Shown here: piece by piece, positions 51,897 to 61,993 of the stretch | How positions within the stretch are numbered: the first letter of the stretch is position 1 | How the letters are laid out: each line of letters begins with the position of its first letter | Assembly (NCBI RefSeq): GCF_017873715.1 | Contig: NZ_JAGGKM010000003.1 | Coordinates: 248,001 to 312,000, forward strand | Direction of reading: 5' to 3' | Source of the DNA: Cytobacillus luteolus | GTDB lineage: Bacteria > Bacillota > Bacilli > Bacillales > Bacillaceae_L | Length of the DNA stretch: 64,000 nucleotides | Notes under the pieces: generated by a model | Database searches by the model: none | Seen by the model: the letters and a program-made list of their open reading frames with translations, nothing else | What the model was told of the DNA's origin: nothing | Position numbers and translations under genes: made by a program

Positions 51897-52805
51897 TCAC
51901 TCCCAATAATAAGGAGTTTCCTGATAGACATAATAATTCAACCAATTGGAAAACAAAAGGTTTGCATGAGATTTCCATGTGTGAAGTGGAGTAAGTGATG
52001 GATCGTTATTCACGTAATAGTGACGTGGAATCTCAACTTCTAATTGTAACTCTCTGTCTCTTTTAAATTCCTCATCAAGTGTTGTGATATCGTATTCAGG
52101 GTGGCCGGTTAGAAAAATTTGTTTTCCGTCTTTTGTAGCCACAAGACAAACTCCAGCCTCGTCTGATATTGATAATAGATCTAGCTCAGGATGATTCATG
52201 ATATCGTCCTTATCTAAGTCTGTAAACCGAGAATGTGGAACATTATAGATATCATCAAAACCTCTAACTAATTTGCTGTCATTTCGTTGAACCCTGTGAG
52301 TGAATACCCCAGAGCACTTCTTTCCTAGACTATATTTCCTGATACCATAATGGTGATAGAGTCCAGCCTGTGCCCCCCAGCAAATGTGAAGAGTAGACGT
52401 TACATTTGTTTTTGTCCAATTTAGAATCGACTGCAATTCCTTCCAGTAAGCAACCTCTTCAAATTCCAAATGTTCAATTGGAGCACCTGTAATAATCATG
52501 CCGTCAAATTTTCTCTCCTTAATATCTGAAAAGGTAGTATAAAATTGCTCTAAGTGATTTCTTGATGTTGTTTTTGGTTTATAGGTTTCAGGACTAATGA
52601 GGGTAATATGTACTTGCAATGGGGTATTTCCTAATAACCGAAGTAATTGCGTTTCCGTTTGTTCCTTATTAGGCATAATATTTAAGATCACAATGTTCAA
52701 TGGTCGAATATCTTGAGTAAAGGCCCTTGTCTCGTCCATGATAAAAATATTTTCTTTCTCAAGTACTTCTTTTGCGGGTAAATTATTTGGAACGGTAATT
52801 GGCAA
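51897..52805 (-). CDS. metA: Homoserine O-acetyltransferase (MetA family)
   Basis: 302 aa. Nucleophile Cys142 in [17 protein letters not shown], and His235/Glu237 in FLTGHPEYD complete the MetA triad. Residue 111 is Glu ([12 protein letters not shown]). In this family Glu111 selects acetyl-CoA (Bacillus type) and Gly selects succinyl-CoA (E. coli type). It is the first committed step of methionine synthesis. I looked for a SAM riboswitch in the 190 bp upstream and saw none. Confidence 0.95.
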   Translation of the reverse strand: MPITVPNNLPAKEVLEKENIFIMDETRAFTQDIRPLNIVILNIMPNKEQTETQLLRLLGNTPLQVHITLISPETYKPKTTSRNHLEQFYTTFSDIKERKFDGMIITGAPIEHLEFEEVAYWKELQSILNWTKTNVTSTLHICWGAQAGLYHHYGIRKYSLGKKCSGVFTHRVQRNDSKLVRGFDDIYNVPHSRFTDLDKDDIMNHPELDLLSISDEAGVCLVATKDGKQIFLTGHPEYDITTLDEEFKRDRELQLEVEIPRHYYVNNDPSLTPLHTWKSHANLLFSNWLNYYVYQETPYYWE

Positions 52806-52997
52806 TGGAAATCCTCCCCGTATTCATAAATAATATTTCAAGTAGTTAGTAGAATATATATAGTAATTCTATCATTATGTCTAAAAAAATTCAGATATTT
52901 TTATGTTAAACATATAGAGGGGATATACATTAAATGTTACAATACAAGTTGTGAACAATGAAGGCTAAATACATATTATGACTATTGAAGGGGGCTT

Positions 52998-54689
52998 ATG
53001 ATGAATACTTCAACGAATGTTAAATCTGATATTGAAATAGCTCAGCAAGCAGAAATGAAAGCGATTACCCAAATCGCCAATGACTTGGATATAAAGACGG
53101 AGGAATTAGAACCTTATGGACACTACAAGGCTAAATTATCTCTGGACATTCTTAAGCGTTTAGAAACAAAACAAGACGGTAAAGTTATACTAGTTACCGC
53201 AATAAGTCCTACACCAGCAGGTGAAGGTAAATCAACGGTTACTGTTGGATTAGGCCAAGCGTTTAATAAGCTTGGTAAAAAAGCGATTGTGGCAATGCGT
53301 GAGCCTTCTCTTGGACCAACAATGGGAATTAAGGGTGGGGCAACAGGTGGTGGCTATTCTCAAGTACTACCAATGGAAGATATCAACCTCCACTTCACTG
53401 GGGATTTACATGCAATCACAACTGCAAATAATGCACTTGCAGCACTTTTAGATAATCATATTCATCAAGGAAATCAATTGAATATTGATGCAAGACGAGT
53501 TGTTTGGAAACGCGTAGTTGATTTAAATGATCGTGCGTTACGAAATGTAATCGTAGGATTAGGCGGTCCAATACAAGGTGTACCTCGTGAGGATGGATTT
53601 GATATCACAGTAGCTTCAGAGATAATGGCTATTTTCTGTTTGGCAACTGATGTGCAGGATTTAAAGAAAAGATTAGCAAGAATTGTAGTTGCTTATAACT
53701 ATGACAAAAAGCCTGTTACTGTTGGGGATCTTGGGGTAGAAGGTGCACTAACATTATTATTGAAGGAAGCTATTAAGCCAAACCTAGTTCAAACGCTAGA
53801 GCATACTCCAGCGATTATTCATGGTGGTCCTTTTGCAAATATTGCCCATGGTTGTAATAGTGTAATCGCTACAAAAATGGCAGCTAAACTAGGTGAATAT
53901 GTCATTACTGAAGCAGGTTTTGGTGCAGATTTAGGTGCTGAAAAATTCCTTAACATTAAAGCGAGAACTTCTCAAATCAAACCTGAAGCAGTTGTTATTG
54001 TTTCAACTATTCGTGCATTGAAAATGCATGGGGGCGTTCCGAAAAATAATTTAAAAGAAGAAAATGTTGAAGCGCTTAATAAAGGAATGGAAAATCTACA
54101 AAAGCATATTGAAACCATTCAAGCTTTTGGCTTACCGTTCGTGGTTGCAGTAAATCGATTTATTACTGATACAAATGAAGAAATTGATGCGATCATCAAA
54201 TGGTGCGAAAAGAACAATTTCCCGGTTTCTCTGTCCGAAGTGTGGGAAAAAGGTGGGGAAGGTGGATTGGACCTTGCTTCTAAGTTGATTTCAGAGATTG
54301 AAAAAGGTGAAAATAACTTTGCTCCTTTATATGATTTATCTGATTCAATTGAGAACAAGATTAGAACCATTGCAACAAAGGTGTATGGAGCAGCGGGTGT
54401 AGAATTCTCTACAAAGGCAAAGAACCAAATGGCTGCTTTTGAGGGTGAAGGCTGGGGCAATCTTCCAATTTGTATGGCAAAAACACAATATTCCTTCTCA
54501 GACAATCCAGCACTATTAGGAAGACCTAGAGACTTTACAATTACGATAAGAGAACTCAAACCATCAATTGGAGCTGGATTTATCGTTGCGCTCACAGGTG
54601 ATGTTATGACAATGCCAGGGTTACCAAAACAGCCAGCTGCATTAAATATGGACGTAGATGCAGATGGAAAAGCACAAGGCTTATTCTAA
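52998..54689 (+). CDS. fhs: Formate-tetrahydrofolate ligase
   Basis: 563 aa, full length. P-loop region [40 protein letters not shown], and the C-terminal [20 protein letters not shown] signature. ATP-dependent formation of 10-formyl-THF from formate, feeding purine and Met-tRNA formylation. GAAGGGGGC precedes the ATG. Confidence 0.97.
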   Translation: MMNTSTNVKSDIEIAQQAEMKAITQIANDLDIKTEELEPYGHYKAKLSLDILKRLETKQDGKVILVTAISPTPAGEGKSTVTVGLGQAFNKLGKKAIVAMREPSLGPTMGIKGGATGGGYSQVLPMEDINLHFTGDLHAITTANNALAALLDNHIHQGNQLNIDARRVVWKRVVDLNDRALRNVIVGLGGPIQGVPREDGFDITVASEIMAIFCLATDVQDLKKRLARIVVAYNYDKKPVTVGDLGVEGALTLLLKEAIKPNLVQTLEHTPAIIHGGPFANIAHGCNSVIATKMAAKLGEYVITEAGFGADLGAEKFLNIKARTSQIKPEAVVIVSTIRALKMHGGVPKNNLKEENVEALNKGMENLQKHIETIQAFGLPFVVAVNRFITDTNEEIDAIIKWCEKNNFPVSLSEVWEKGGEGGLDLASKLISEIEKGENNFAPLYDLSDSIENKIRTIATKVYGAAGVEFSTKAKNQMAAFEGEGWGNLPICMAKTQYSFSDNPALLGRPRDFTITIRELKPSIGAGFIVALTGDVMTMPGLPKQPAALNMDVDADGKAQGLF

Positions 54690-54715
54690 TGCTAGATAGA
54701 TGAGGGTGAATTTAC

Positions 54716-55243
54716 TTGTTTGACCCGACAGTCTTTGATAATTTAAAAGTGGTTGTTGAAGGAGAAATCTATGATCTAGATCTTACAGGTACGATTCAAG
54801 TTATAGACAGGAAAGATATCGTTGATTTTGCAAAAATGTCACGGGTCTATGAAATCAGTTTCCGAAGTTCTGAGCATAGTACTGCACTAAAGGGCGCAAA
54901 GCTTAGAATTCTTACGGATCTGCGTAGTCTTTCTGAAGAGTTGTTAAATATCACAAATTCAACACCAGGCTGTACGGTAGAGGTGCTGTTTACGATGGAA
55001 ATTGACAATCCTGATGTCGAATGTAAGCAGATTGAGCAGGAGTTAATTAGAATATGGGGAACAGAGCGTGCTATCAGTCAACAAATTTCATATTTTTATG
55101 GAGACTCTAACCTAATTAAAAATACAATCGTGCTCTCATTTGATCGTAAGATAAATGAAGATCACATGGATGATTTAGTTGAATTGATACCCTATATTTT
55201 AGACACACTTAACAGCCTGAACACGATAAGTAGAGCGAAATAA
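54716..55243 (+). CDS. Uncharacterised soluble protein
   Basis: 175 aa from TTG, 26 bp after fhs: FDPTVFDNLKVVVEGEIYDL, then DRKDIVDFAKMSRVYEISFR. Mixed alpha/beta, with no motif I can name. The short distance to fhs suggests co-transcription. Confidence 0.7.
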   Translation: MFDPTVFDNLKVVVEGEIYDLDLTGTIQVIDRKDIVDFAKMSRVYEISFRSSEHSTALKGAKLRILTDLRSLSEELLNITNSTPGCTVEVLFTMEIDNPDVECKQIEQELIRIWGTERAISQQISYFYGDSNLIKNTIVLSFDRKINEDHMDDLVELIPYILDTLNSLNTISRAK

Positions 55244-55383
55244 GACTAGTGTAAAACACGGTGGGATTCCCTATCGTGTTTTTAACTTTATAATGTGTCT
55301 TGAAAGTAACTTGAAAATTGTCATAGTTTTCACACAATTGACAGTAGAATATAAGTAGAGAAACCGTTTTTAGGAGGGGAATT

Positions 55384-56226
55384 ATGGAACGTGTAGCATG
55401 GGTAACAGATAGTTCTGTGTGGCTAGATGAAGATATTCAAAATCGACCAGATGTTTTTGTAGAACCAATTACAATTTTTTTTGAGGAAGAGGAATATTTG
55501 GATGGAATAACGATTACACCTGAGCAATTCTATACTAAGCTAAGAACATCACAATCTGTTCCTAAAACCTCCCAACCGCCAGTAGGAAAGTTCGCCCAGT
55601 TATATAATCGTTTGCATAAAGACTTTGATCATATTTTCTCCATTCATTTATCTGGTAAACTTAGTGGGACGCTATCGTCCGCTCAGCAGGCTGCTAACCT
55701 TGTGGATATTCCTGTCACTGTTATAGACTCTAAGATTTTGACCTACCCGATGGGTGTTTTAATTAGAGAAGGTATTCGACTAAGAGATGACGGCAAGGAT
55801 ATTAAGGAGATTAATAGTTATCTTACAGCAATGGCAAATAAAAATGAGACTTATGTATTAATTGGCAGTTTAGAGCAATTACACCGAAGTGGAAGAATGA
55901 ATAGTGCTCAATTTTTTTTAGGGAGTATGCTAAGTATAAAACCTATCATATCAATTACGGATGGTGCGCTATCTGTGGTGGAGAAGGTAAGGTCAGAAAA
56001 AAAAGCTACAGCTAGAATTATACAGCTTCTTAAAGATGCGATAAATAACAAGGATATTGAGGAAATCTATATTCTTTTTGGTTTAAATGATGATAAAGCA
56101 AAAGGCTTGAAAGAAGAGATAAAGCAGATATCAAGCAGATTAAAGATTAGTATATTCCCACTAGGTACTGCAATTGGTGTCCACGCAGGTGAAGATACAC
56201 TAGGGATTAGTTGGTTTTATAAGTAA
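55384..56226 (+). CDS. DegV family fatty-acid-binding protein
   Basis: 280 aa. AWVTDSSVWLDEDIQNR, then SVPKTSQPPVGKFAQLYNRL, SIHLSGKLSGTLSSAQQAAN and GSLEQLHRSGRMNSAQFFLG, all DegV hallmarks. DegV/FakB proteins hold a fatty acid for phosphorylation by FakA. Which FakA partner it uses is not in the window. GGAGGGG precedes the ATG. Confidence 0.92.
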   Translation: MERVAWVTDSSVWLDEDIQNRPDVFVEPITIFFEEEEYLDGITITPEQFYTKLRTSQSVPKTSQPPVGKFAQLYNRLHKDFDHIFSIHLSGKLSGTLSSAQQAANLVDIPVTVIDSKILTYPMGVLIREGIRLRDDGKDIKEINSYLTAMANKNETYVLIGSLEQLHRSGRMNSAQFFLGSMLSIKPIISITDGALSVVEKVRSEKKATARIIQLLKDAINNKDIEEIYILFGLNDDKAKGLKEEIKQISSRLKISIFPLGTAIGVHAGEDTLGISWFYK

Positions 56227-56255
56227 ACAATACGAAAAGGAAAGGGAGAATTTTT

Positions 56256-56558
56256 GTGTTTAATGAAGTTCAGGCCTTATATCACACAATGCTGAAAGAC
56301 TGGGAAATGATGGGTAAAACGGCCGGAGATGAAGGGGCAGATTGGGCTGAAAGGTTTGAGAGAAACTTTTATCTATACATTGCTAAACTCAAAGAATGGA
56401 TAGATCTACTAGAGCCACGTCCAAAAAGGATAGAAGAAGCAGAAGAAATTCCTGAAATTAAGGAGATGATGAATGAATTACCCGGACCACTCCATTTAAA
56501 TTTTATCAATGAATTAGAGGAAATCATTGAGCATATTGAATCTAAGCGATTTGATTAA
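56256..56558 (+). CDS. Small acidic helical protein
   Basis: 100 aa from a GTG start behind AAAGGGAGA. FNEVQALYHTMLKDWEMMGK, DEGADWAERFERNFYLYIAK and a Pro/Glu-rich hinge. Helical throughout. Conserved-looking Bacillus small protein that I cannot name. It follows the degV gene by 30 bp, so probably the same operon. Confidence 0.65.
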   Translation: MFNEVQALYHTMLKDWEMMGKTAGDEGADWAERFERNFYLYIAKLKEWIDLLEPRPKRIEEAEEIPEIKEMMNELPGPLHLNFINELEEIIEHIESKRFD

Positions 56559-56560
56559 TA

Positions 56561-56812
56561 TTATTTTCTAAGTACATACAACACTTCACTTTGTGAAATA
56601 CGGGATACCCCAATTAATTCATATCCAATACTAAAGTATTGAGCAAGTGTTTCAGCACAATTAGAATGAGCCGGTTCGGTAGGAGCATGAAGACTTTTAT
56701 CTAGTTGTAAAAATTGATTAGTGTAGACGTTACATCTAATTAAAATGACGTGCCTACCATGCCAGGCTGTTCCGATTTCTCGCCGATTGAAAAGATATTG
56801 ATTATTTATCAT
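56561..56812 (-). CDS. Small protein of unknown function
   Basis: 83 aa: MINNQYLFNRREIGTAWHGR, then HVILIRCNVYTNQFLQL and YFSIGYELIGVSRISQSEV. The ATG at 56812 directly follows GGAGGGTGG; longer in-frame starts to 56830 lack such a site. Convergent with the gene ending at 56558, with 2 bp between stops. Family not recognised. Confidence 0.6.
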   Translation of the reverse strand: MINNQYLFNRREIGTAWHGRHVILIRCNVYTNQFLQLDKSLHAPTEPAHSNCAETLAQYFSIGYELIGVSRISQSEVLYVLRK

Positions 56813-56830
56813 AGTTCCACCCTCCATCAT

Positions 56831-56854
56831 GCTAGGTATTGACCTAGCTTTTTT
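56831..56854 (+). terminator. Hairpin with T run, upstream of the minus-strand gene
   Basis: GCTAGGT / ACCTAGC 7-bp stem, 4-nt loop and six T on the plus strand. For the plus strand it would end read-through from the gene at 56256 after running antisense across 56561-56812. On the minus strand the same hairpin sits just before the ribosome site. Confidence 0.55.
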
Positions 56855-56986
56855 CCTCTTTAAGAAATATTTGTTATCATTTCATTATATGTTCACCCTC
56901 ACTTTTGGCAATAAGTAAACTATGAAATCCACATTCGCCTATATTCCATGTTAAAATAGAGTAACAAACAAAGAGAGGTCAAATAG

Positions 56987-57634
56987 ATGGAAGCAAAAGA
57001 GATTATATTGCAAACTGAGAACTATGTTAGGGAGTTATTAGAGAATGACCATAGTGGTCATGATTGGTGGCACATTGTTCGCGTAAGAAATACAGCGATA
57101 GAACTGGCTGTTAAAGAAGATGCAAATCAATTTATTGTAGAGTTGGCTGCTTTATTACATGATGTAGCGGATGATAAGCTTGTAAAGGATGAAGAAAAAG
57201 GAATTAAACAAATTGAGAATTTGCTTACCTATTTAACTGTACCATCTAAAGAAGTTAATCATATTATTGAAATTATAAAAAACATGTCCTTTAAGGGAGG
57301 AAACAATACACCACTTCATACGATTGAAGGGAAAATTGTTCAGGATGCTGATAGGCTTGATGCACTGGGTGCTATAGGAATTGCAAGAACCTTTGTTTAC
57401 GCTGGGTCACGCGGAAGCTTAATCTATGACCCCACTATTGAAGTACGTGAAAGTATGACAAAAGAAGAGTATAGAAATGGAAAGAGTACAGCTATCAACC
57501 ACTTTTACGAAAAATTATTAAAGCTTTCACAGCTAATGAATACCGAGTCAGCTAAACAGATGGCTGAAGGAAGGCATCAATTTATGGAAGAGTATTTAGA
57601 TCAATTTTACAGAGAATGGAATGGAAAGAAATGA
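56987..57634 (+). CDS. ypgQ: HD-domain nucleotide pyrophosphohydrolase
   Basis: 215 aa. HD motif HSGHDWWHIVRVRNTAIELA, LAALLHDVADDKL and VQDADRLDALGAIGIARTF. Matches the YedJ/YpgQ family; B. subtilis YpgQ is an HD pyrophosphohydrolase of nucleoside triphosphates. AGAGAGG precedes the ATG. Overlaps the ABC-F gene by ATGA. Confidence 0.88.
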   Translation: MEAKEIILQTENYVRELLENDHSGHDWWHIVRVRNTAIELAVKEDANQFIVELAALLHDVADDKLVKDEEKGIKQIENLLTYLTVPSKEVNHIIEIIKNMSFKGGNNTPLHTIEGKIVQDADRLDALGAIGIARTFVYAGSRGSLIYDPTIEVRESMTKEEYRNGKSTAINHFYEKLLKLSQLMNTESAKQMAEGRHQFMEEYLDQFYREWNGKK

Positions 57635-59520
57635 AAATGATAACAATTGAAAATCTTTCAAAGAGCTATGCTGAAAAGCAGTTATTTGAGGGATTGTCCT
57701 GCAGTATTACGGACAATGAACGAATAGGAGTAATCGGTGTAAATGGTACAGGGAAATCAACATTTTTAAAAATCATTGCAGGTGCTGAAGAAGCCGATGC
57801 GGGAAGTATTTCTAGTTCAAAAGGATTTACGATTAGTTACTTACCTCAGCAACCAGACTTTGTCGAGAAAAAGACAGTTTTAGAGCAAGTGTTCCACGGG
57901 GATACTCCATTAATTCGACTCCTTAAAGAATATGAAGAGGTACTACTACAATTAGAAAAGGATTCATCAAATCCGAAAGTGCAAGAAAGCCTTTATCAAG
58001 TACAGCAAAGAATGGATGCTAGTAATGCCTGGGAGGCTAACTCTAATGCTAAGGCTGTTCTTACGAAATTGGGAATCCATGATTTTGATCGGTTTGTTGG
58101 AGAACTGTCTGGTGGTCAGAAGAAGCGGGTAGCTTTAGCACAATGTTTAATTGAAACACCAGACTTACTAATCTTGGACGAGCCAACGAACCATTTAGAT
58201 TATGAAACAATTAAATGGTTAGAAGAGTACTTATCAAGATACAATGGTGCATTACTTTTAGTTACCCATGACCGTTACTTTTTAGACCGGGTGACAAATC
58301 GTATTTTAGAGCTGGATGAGGGAGCTTTATATAGTTATACAGGAAATTATGGGGATTTTTTAGAAGCAAAAGCAGTTCGAGAAGAGCAGGAACTTGCCAG
58401 TGAATCGAAAAGACAAAACCTTTATCGAAGAGAATTAGCTTGGATACGAAGAGGTGCAAAGGCTCGTACTACCAAACAAAAGGCAAGAATACAGCGTTTT
58501 GAAGATCTCGATAAGGTGAGTGGTCCTGTTGATAAGGAAAAAGTAGATATTTCTATCGGAGGAAGTAGGTTAGGTAAAAAGGTTCTTGAACTAAAAGCTG
58601 TATCCAAGAGCTTTGGAGGACATTACCTATTAAAAGACTTTAGTTTTCTAATAAAACCAGGAGACCGAATTGGAATTGTCGGGAACAATGGTACGGGTAA
58701 GTCTACTTTATTAAATATGCTTGCAGGGAGACTAGAAGTTGATTCTGGCGAGGTTGAAGTCGGATCCACCGTAAAAATTGGTTATTATACTCAGGAAAAT
58801 GAAGATATGAATGATAACCTTCGAATGATTGAATATATCAAGGAAACTGCTGAAGTGATAAAGACCCTTGATGGAAAAGTGATTTCAGCTTCTCAAATGC
58901 TCGAGAGATTTTTATTTCCAGGTCATACACATGGCACACCAATTCGAAAGCTATCCGGTGGAGAAAAGCGTAGACTATATCTATTAAAGGTACTTATGTC
59001 TGAGCCCAATGTGTTATTACTTGATGAGCCTACAAATGATTTGGATACCCAGACACTAACAGTACTTGAGGATTATATAGAGGATTTTCCGGGAGTCGTA
59101 ATTACTGTTTCACATGATCGATATTTCTTAGATAAAATTACGGAGCAGCTTATTGTTTTAAAAGGAAGTGGCTTGGCTAGCCATTACTATGGCAGTTATA
59201 CTGACTTCCTTGAGCAGGAGAGTCAATCTGTCAAAGAGACATCTACTAAGAGTACGAATGTTGATAAACAGGAACCTGTAGCTAGTAGTCCAAAGAAAAG
59301 AAAATTAACGTACATGGAGCAAAAAGAATGGGCCGAAATTGAAGGGGAAATTTCTGACCTAGAAGAAAAATGTGAGCAACTTGAAACTAGTATTGCCCAA
59401 GCGGGAAGTGATTATGGTAAAATACATTCACTGATGGCTGAGCAAAAGGAAAAAACAGAAGAGCTAGAACGATTAATTGAGCGTTGGTCCGAACTTTCAG
59501 AAATTGTTGAAGGACAATAA
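57631..59520 (+). CDS. ABC-F family ATPase, Uup/YfmR-like
   Basis: 629 aa. Two ABC domains: GVNGTGKSTFLKII, LSGGQKKRVALAQC and LLILDEPTNHLD; then GNNGTGKSTLLNML, LSGGEKRRLYLLKV and LLLDEPTNDLD. The linker (RRELAWIRRGAKARTTKQKA) is the ABC-F P-site motif region. A C-terminal coiled coil (about 545-629) is of the Uup type. Cytosolic translation factor acting in the ribosomal E site; YfmR is the likely B. subtilis match. No membrane partner. Start ATG 57631 overlaps the ypgQ stop. Confidence 0.9.
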   Translation: MKMITIENLSKSYAEKQLFEGLSCSITDNERIGVIGVNGTGKSTFLKIIAGAEEADAGSISSSKGFTISYLPQQPDFVEKKTVLEQVFHGDTPLIRLLKEYEEVLLQLEKDSSNPKVQESLYQVQQRMDASNAWEANSNAKAVLTKLGIHDFDRFVGELSGGQKKRVALAQCLIETPDLLILDEPTNHLDYETIKWLEEYLSRYNGALLLVTHDRYFLDRVTNRILELDEGALYSYTGNYGDFLEAKAVREEQELASESKRQNLYRRELAWIRRGAKARTTKQKARIQRFEDLDKVSGPVDKEKVDISIGGSRLGKKVLELKAVSKSFGGHYLLKDFSFLIKPGDRIGIVGNNGTGKSTLLNMLAGRLEVDSGEVEVGSTVKIGYYTQENEDMNDNLRMIEYIKETAEVIKTLDGKVISASQMLERFLFPGHTHGTPIRKLSGGEKRRLYLLKVLMSEPNVLLLDEPTNDLDTQTLTVLEDYIEDFPGVVITVSHDRYFLDKITEQLIVLKGSGLASHYYGSYTDFLEQESQSVKETSTKSTNVDKQEPVASSPKKRKLTYMEQKEWAEIEGEISDLEEKCEQLETSIAQAGSDYGKIHSLMAEQKEKTEELERLIERWSELSEIVEGQ

Positions 59521-59561
59521 AAACAAGCAGTGATGTGGATTGCATCACTGCTTGTTTGTTT
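59521..59561. terminator. Bidirectional terminator
   Basis: AAACAAGCAGTGATG / CATCACTGCTTGTTT perfect 15-bp stem, 7-nt loop, between convergent genes. Confidence 0.9.
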
Positions 59562-60549
59562 ACTTATGTTGAACAATACGTTTGGCTCCTAAGTAACGTG
59601 CTTTCCAATAGGAATTACTCATATTGCTAATTGTAACTCCTTTGGATGAACTTGTGTGTATAAACTTACCATTTCCTAAATAAATTCCAGCATGAGAAGG
59701 TCCTCGTTTATAAGTTTGATAAAATACAAGATCACCAACACTTAATTTATCAACACTTTTACCATAATTCCATATTTCACTCACAGTACGGGGAATATTG
59801 ACCCCTTTTAATCCGAATACATATTTTAAAAAGCCGCTACAATCAAACCCGCCAGGTTTTGTCCCACCCCAGCGATAAGGAGTACCAATTAAGTTCTTTG
59901 CTAAAGAAATCACTCCGGTATCAACGGAAAAATTACGATTGTGTTTTACTTTTGTTGTTGTTATTGTTAGTCCCTTTACATTCTTATTTTGTACTAAATG
60001 CTGCAGTGTTTGATCATTAGCCACTCCGTTAGTTTCAAGCTTATTTCGCTTTTGGTAGGCCTCAACTGCACTTTTCGTGATTTTTCCAAAGATACCGTCT
60101 ACTTTTCCGTTATAGTAGCTAAGTTTACTTAGTTTTAATTGTAAAGCTTCAACTTCTGGCCCTCTATCACCCATTGTTAAGGTTTTGGGCTTTAGCTGTT
60201 TCGTTGTGTCTGAAAGCTTCGATAGTGTATTGGGTCCTGCAACCCCATCGATTTTTAAATGGGCACTCCTTTGAAAATTTCTAACTGCTTCTTGAGTTTT
60301 GGGACCATACACACCATCTATCGTTCCAAAATAATGACTTAACTTACTAAGTTCTGTTTGTAATACTCGTACAGAGTATCCTGTATGTCCATATCTCAGT
60401 ATTTGATTTTGAATGGGTTCAGGAGAAGAATATTTTGATGGAACCAGTTCCATCTCCGAAGCCTCTGATACAAGTGGAGTCGCTAGAAAGAACCCAGCAG
60501 CAACCGATGTTACTACAATTGCATCACGAGTTGGCTTACTTTTTATCAT
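59560..60549 (-). CDS. Secreted NlpC/P60 peptidoglycan endopeptidase with two PG-binding domains
   Basis: 329 aa. Signal peptide DAIVVTSVAAGFFLATPLVS with cleavage after EASA-like SEASE. Two peptidoglycan-binding domain 1 repeats (SVRVLQTELSKLSHYFGTID ... ; EVEALQLKLSKLSYYNGKVD ...). The C-terminal NlpC/P60 domain has TPYRWGGTKPGGFDCSGFLK (Cys) and PSHAGIYLGNGKFIHTSS (His). Cuts D-Glu-mDAP bonds in stem peptides, as in LytF/CwlS-type autolysins. Confidence 0.93.
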   Translation of the reverse strand: MIKSKPTRDAIVVTSVAAGFFLATPLVSEASEMELVPSKYSSPEPIQNQILRYGHTGYSVRVLQTELSKLSHYFGTIDGVYGPKTQEAVRNFQRSAHLKIDGVAGPNTLSKLSDTTKQLKPKTLTMGDRGPEVEALQLKLSKLSYYNGKVDGIFGKITKSAVEAYQKRNKLETNGVANDQTLQHLVQNKNVKGLTITTTKVKHNRNFSVDTGVISLAKNLIGTPYRWGGTKPGGFDCSGFLKYVFGLKGVNIPRTVSEIWNYGKSVDKLSVGDLVFYQTYKRGPSHAGIYLGNGKFIHTSSSKGVTISNMSNSYWKARYLGAKRIVQHK

Positions 60550-60811
60550 GATGTGTCCTCCTTGAAGTATGGTTGACGATAGTCTCTAAATTCATATTGT
60601 TTAAAAATGTGATATATGACAAAATTGTCTAAAAATAGTACGAATTACGCTATTTTAAGACAGGTTCTTAGTAGGGCTTGTCGATATTTCCTGTCCAGAC
60701 CTAAGAAAGCAAGAGAAGAACTCATATAAGACATGAAAATGGCAACTAGAAATTCACTATGATAAAATAAATCAATACATAGTGTAGAGCAAAATAAGGG
60801 GGTAAATTAGT

Positions 60812-61936
60812 ATGAAAATTAAATCGATTGAACCCACTCCGAGTCCAAATACGATGAAAGTTATCTTAGATCAAGAGTTACCTGCAGGCAAAAGCAATAA
60901 CTATAAAAAAGAAAATCTCCAGGATGCGCCTACCATAATTCAAGAAATTATGGCCATTGAGGGAGTTAAGGGTGTTTATCATGTGGCTGATTTTTTAGCA
61001 CTTGAGCGAAATGCAAAATTCGATTGGAAGGACATTCTTACTGAAGTACGTAAGACGTTTGGAGAGGATGTTAAAGAGGTAAATAACAAAGGAAATGAGA
61101 TTAATGAAGGTTTCGGTGAAGTTAAGGTTTGGGTACAGATGATGCAAGGGATACCAATGCAAGTAAAATTAAATGATGGTACCCAAGAAGCAAGATTCGG
61201 CTTACCGGAACGTTTTGTTAATGCAGTTCTAGCTATTCAGAATGAAAATGAGAATGTAGTTAAGGATCGATCGTGGAAAGAACAAGGAGTGCGTTATGGC
61301 TCTTTGGATGAAATCGGTAGTGAAGTGATCGAAGAGTTATCTGCAGCCTATACTCATGAACGACTAGCAAGGTTGGTAAAAGCTTCAGCTAATCAGGATA
61401 AAGAGATACTATCAAAGAAGCGTAGTGCCTATAAAGTATCTCTTGAAATGCTCGATGATCCAGAATGGACAAAGCGTTATGCTGCTTTAGAGCAAATGGA
61501 TCCAACAGAGGAAGACCTTCCAGTATTAGAGAAAGCACTGAAGGATGAGAAAGCATCCATTAGAAGATTGGCGACCGTCTATCTAGGGATGATTGAGGAC
61601 GAGTCAGTACTGCCATTTCTGTATAGAGCACTAAAGGACAAGTCCGTTACTGTTAGAAGAACGGCTGGTGATTGTCTATCAGATATAGGAAATCCAGCCT
61701 CAATAGAGCCAATGATTGAAGCACTTAAGGATCCAAATAAATTAGTTCGATGGAGAGCAGCCATGTTTCTTTATGAAGTAGGTGACGAATCAGCATTACC
61801 AGCTTTAAAAGAAGCGAAGGATGACCCGGAGTTTGAAGTGAGTATGCAAATAAATCTTGCCATTGAACGTATTGCGGGCGGTGAAGAAGCAAAAGGATCT
61901 GTGTGGAAACAGATGACAGAAAGTCGAAAAGAATAA
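60812..61936 (+). CDS. ypgR: Conserved virulence factor C-like protein (NifU-N and HEAT repeats)
   Basis: 374 aa. The N-terminal NifU-N/scaffold-like domain starts MKIKSIEPTPSPNTMKVILD. From about residue 210 HEAT/PBS-lyase-like repeats follow: KRYAALEQMDPTEEDLPVLE, IRRLATVYLGMIEDESVLPF, VRRTAGDCLSDIGNPASIEP, VRWRAAMFLYEVGDESALPA. Matches YpgR/CvfC of B. subtilis and Staphylococcus. The molecular function is unknown. GGGGGT precedes the ATG. Confidence 0.88.
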   Translation: MKIKSIEPTPSPNTMKVILDQELPAGKSNNYKKENLQDAPTIIQEIMAIEGVKGVYHVADFLALERNAKFDWKDILTEVRKTFGEDVKEVNNKGNEINEGFGEVKVWVQMMQGIPMQVKLNDGTQEARFGLPERFVNAVLAIQNENENVVKDRSWKEQGVRYGSLDEIGSEVIEELSAAYTHERLARLVKASANQDKEILSKKRSAYKVSLEMLDDPEWTKRYAALEQMDPTEEDLPVLEKALKDEKASIRRLATVYLGMIEDESVLPFLYRALKDKSVTVRRTAGDCLSDIGNPASIEPMIEALKDPNKLVRWRAAMFLYEVGDESALPALKEAKDDPEFEVSMQINLAIERIAGGEEAKGSVWKQMTESRKE

Positions 61937-61954
61937 TTAATCATAAGAAGTTGA

Positions 61955-61993
61955 AAGGCCTCCCCAAACTCTTTAGTGGGAGGCCTTATTTTT
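61955..61993. terminator. Bidirectional terminator
   Basis: AAGGCCTCCC / GGGAGGCCTT 10-bp stem followed by T's, between convergent genes. Confidence 0.9.

Noticed and set aside
52806-52997. SAM riboswitch (S-box) before metA
   Set aside because: The 190-bp divergent region is AT-rich with no four-helix junction pattern or terminator next to metA.
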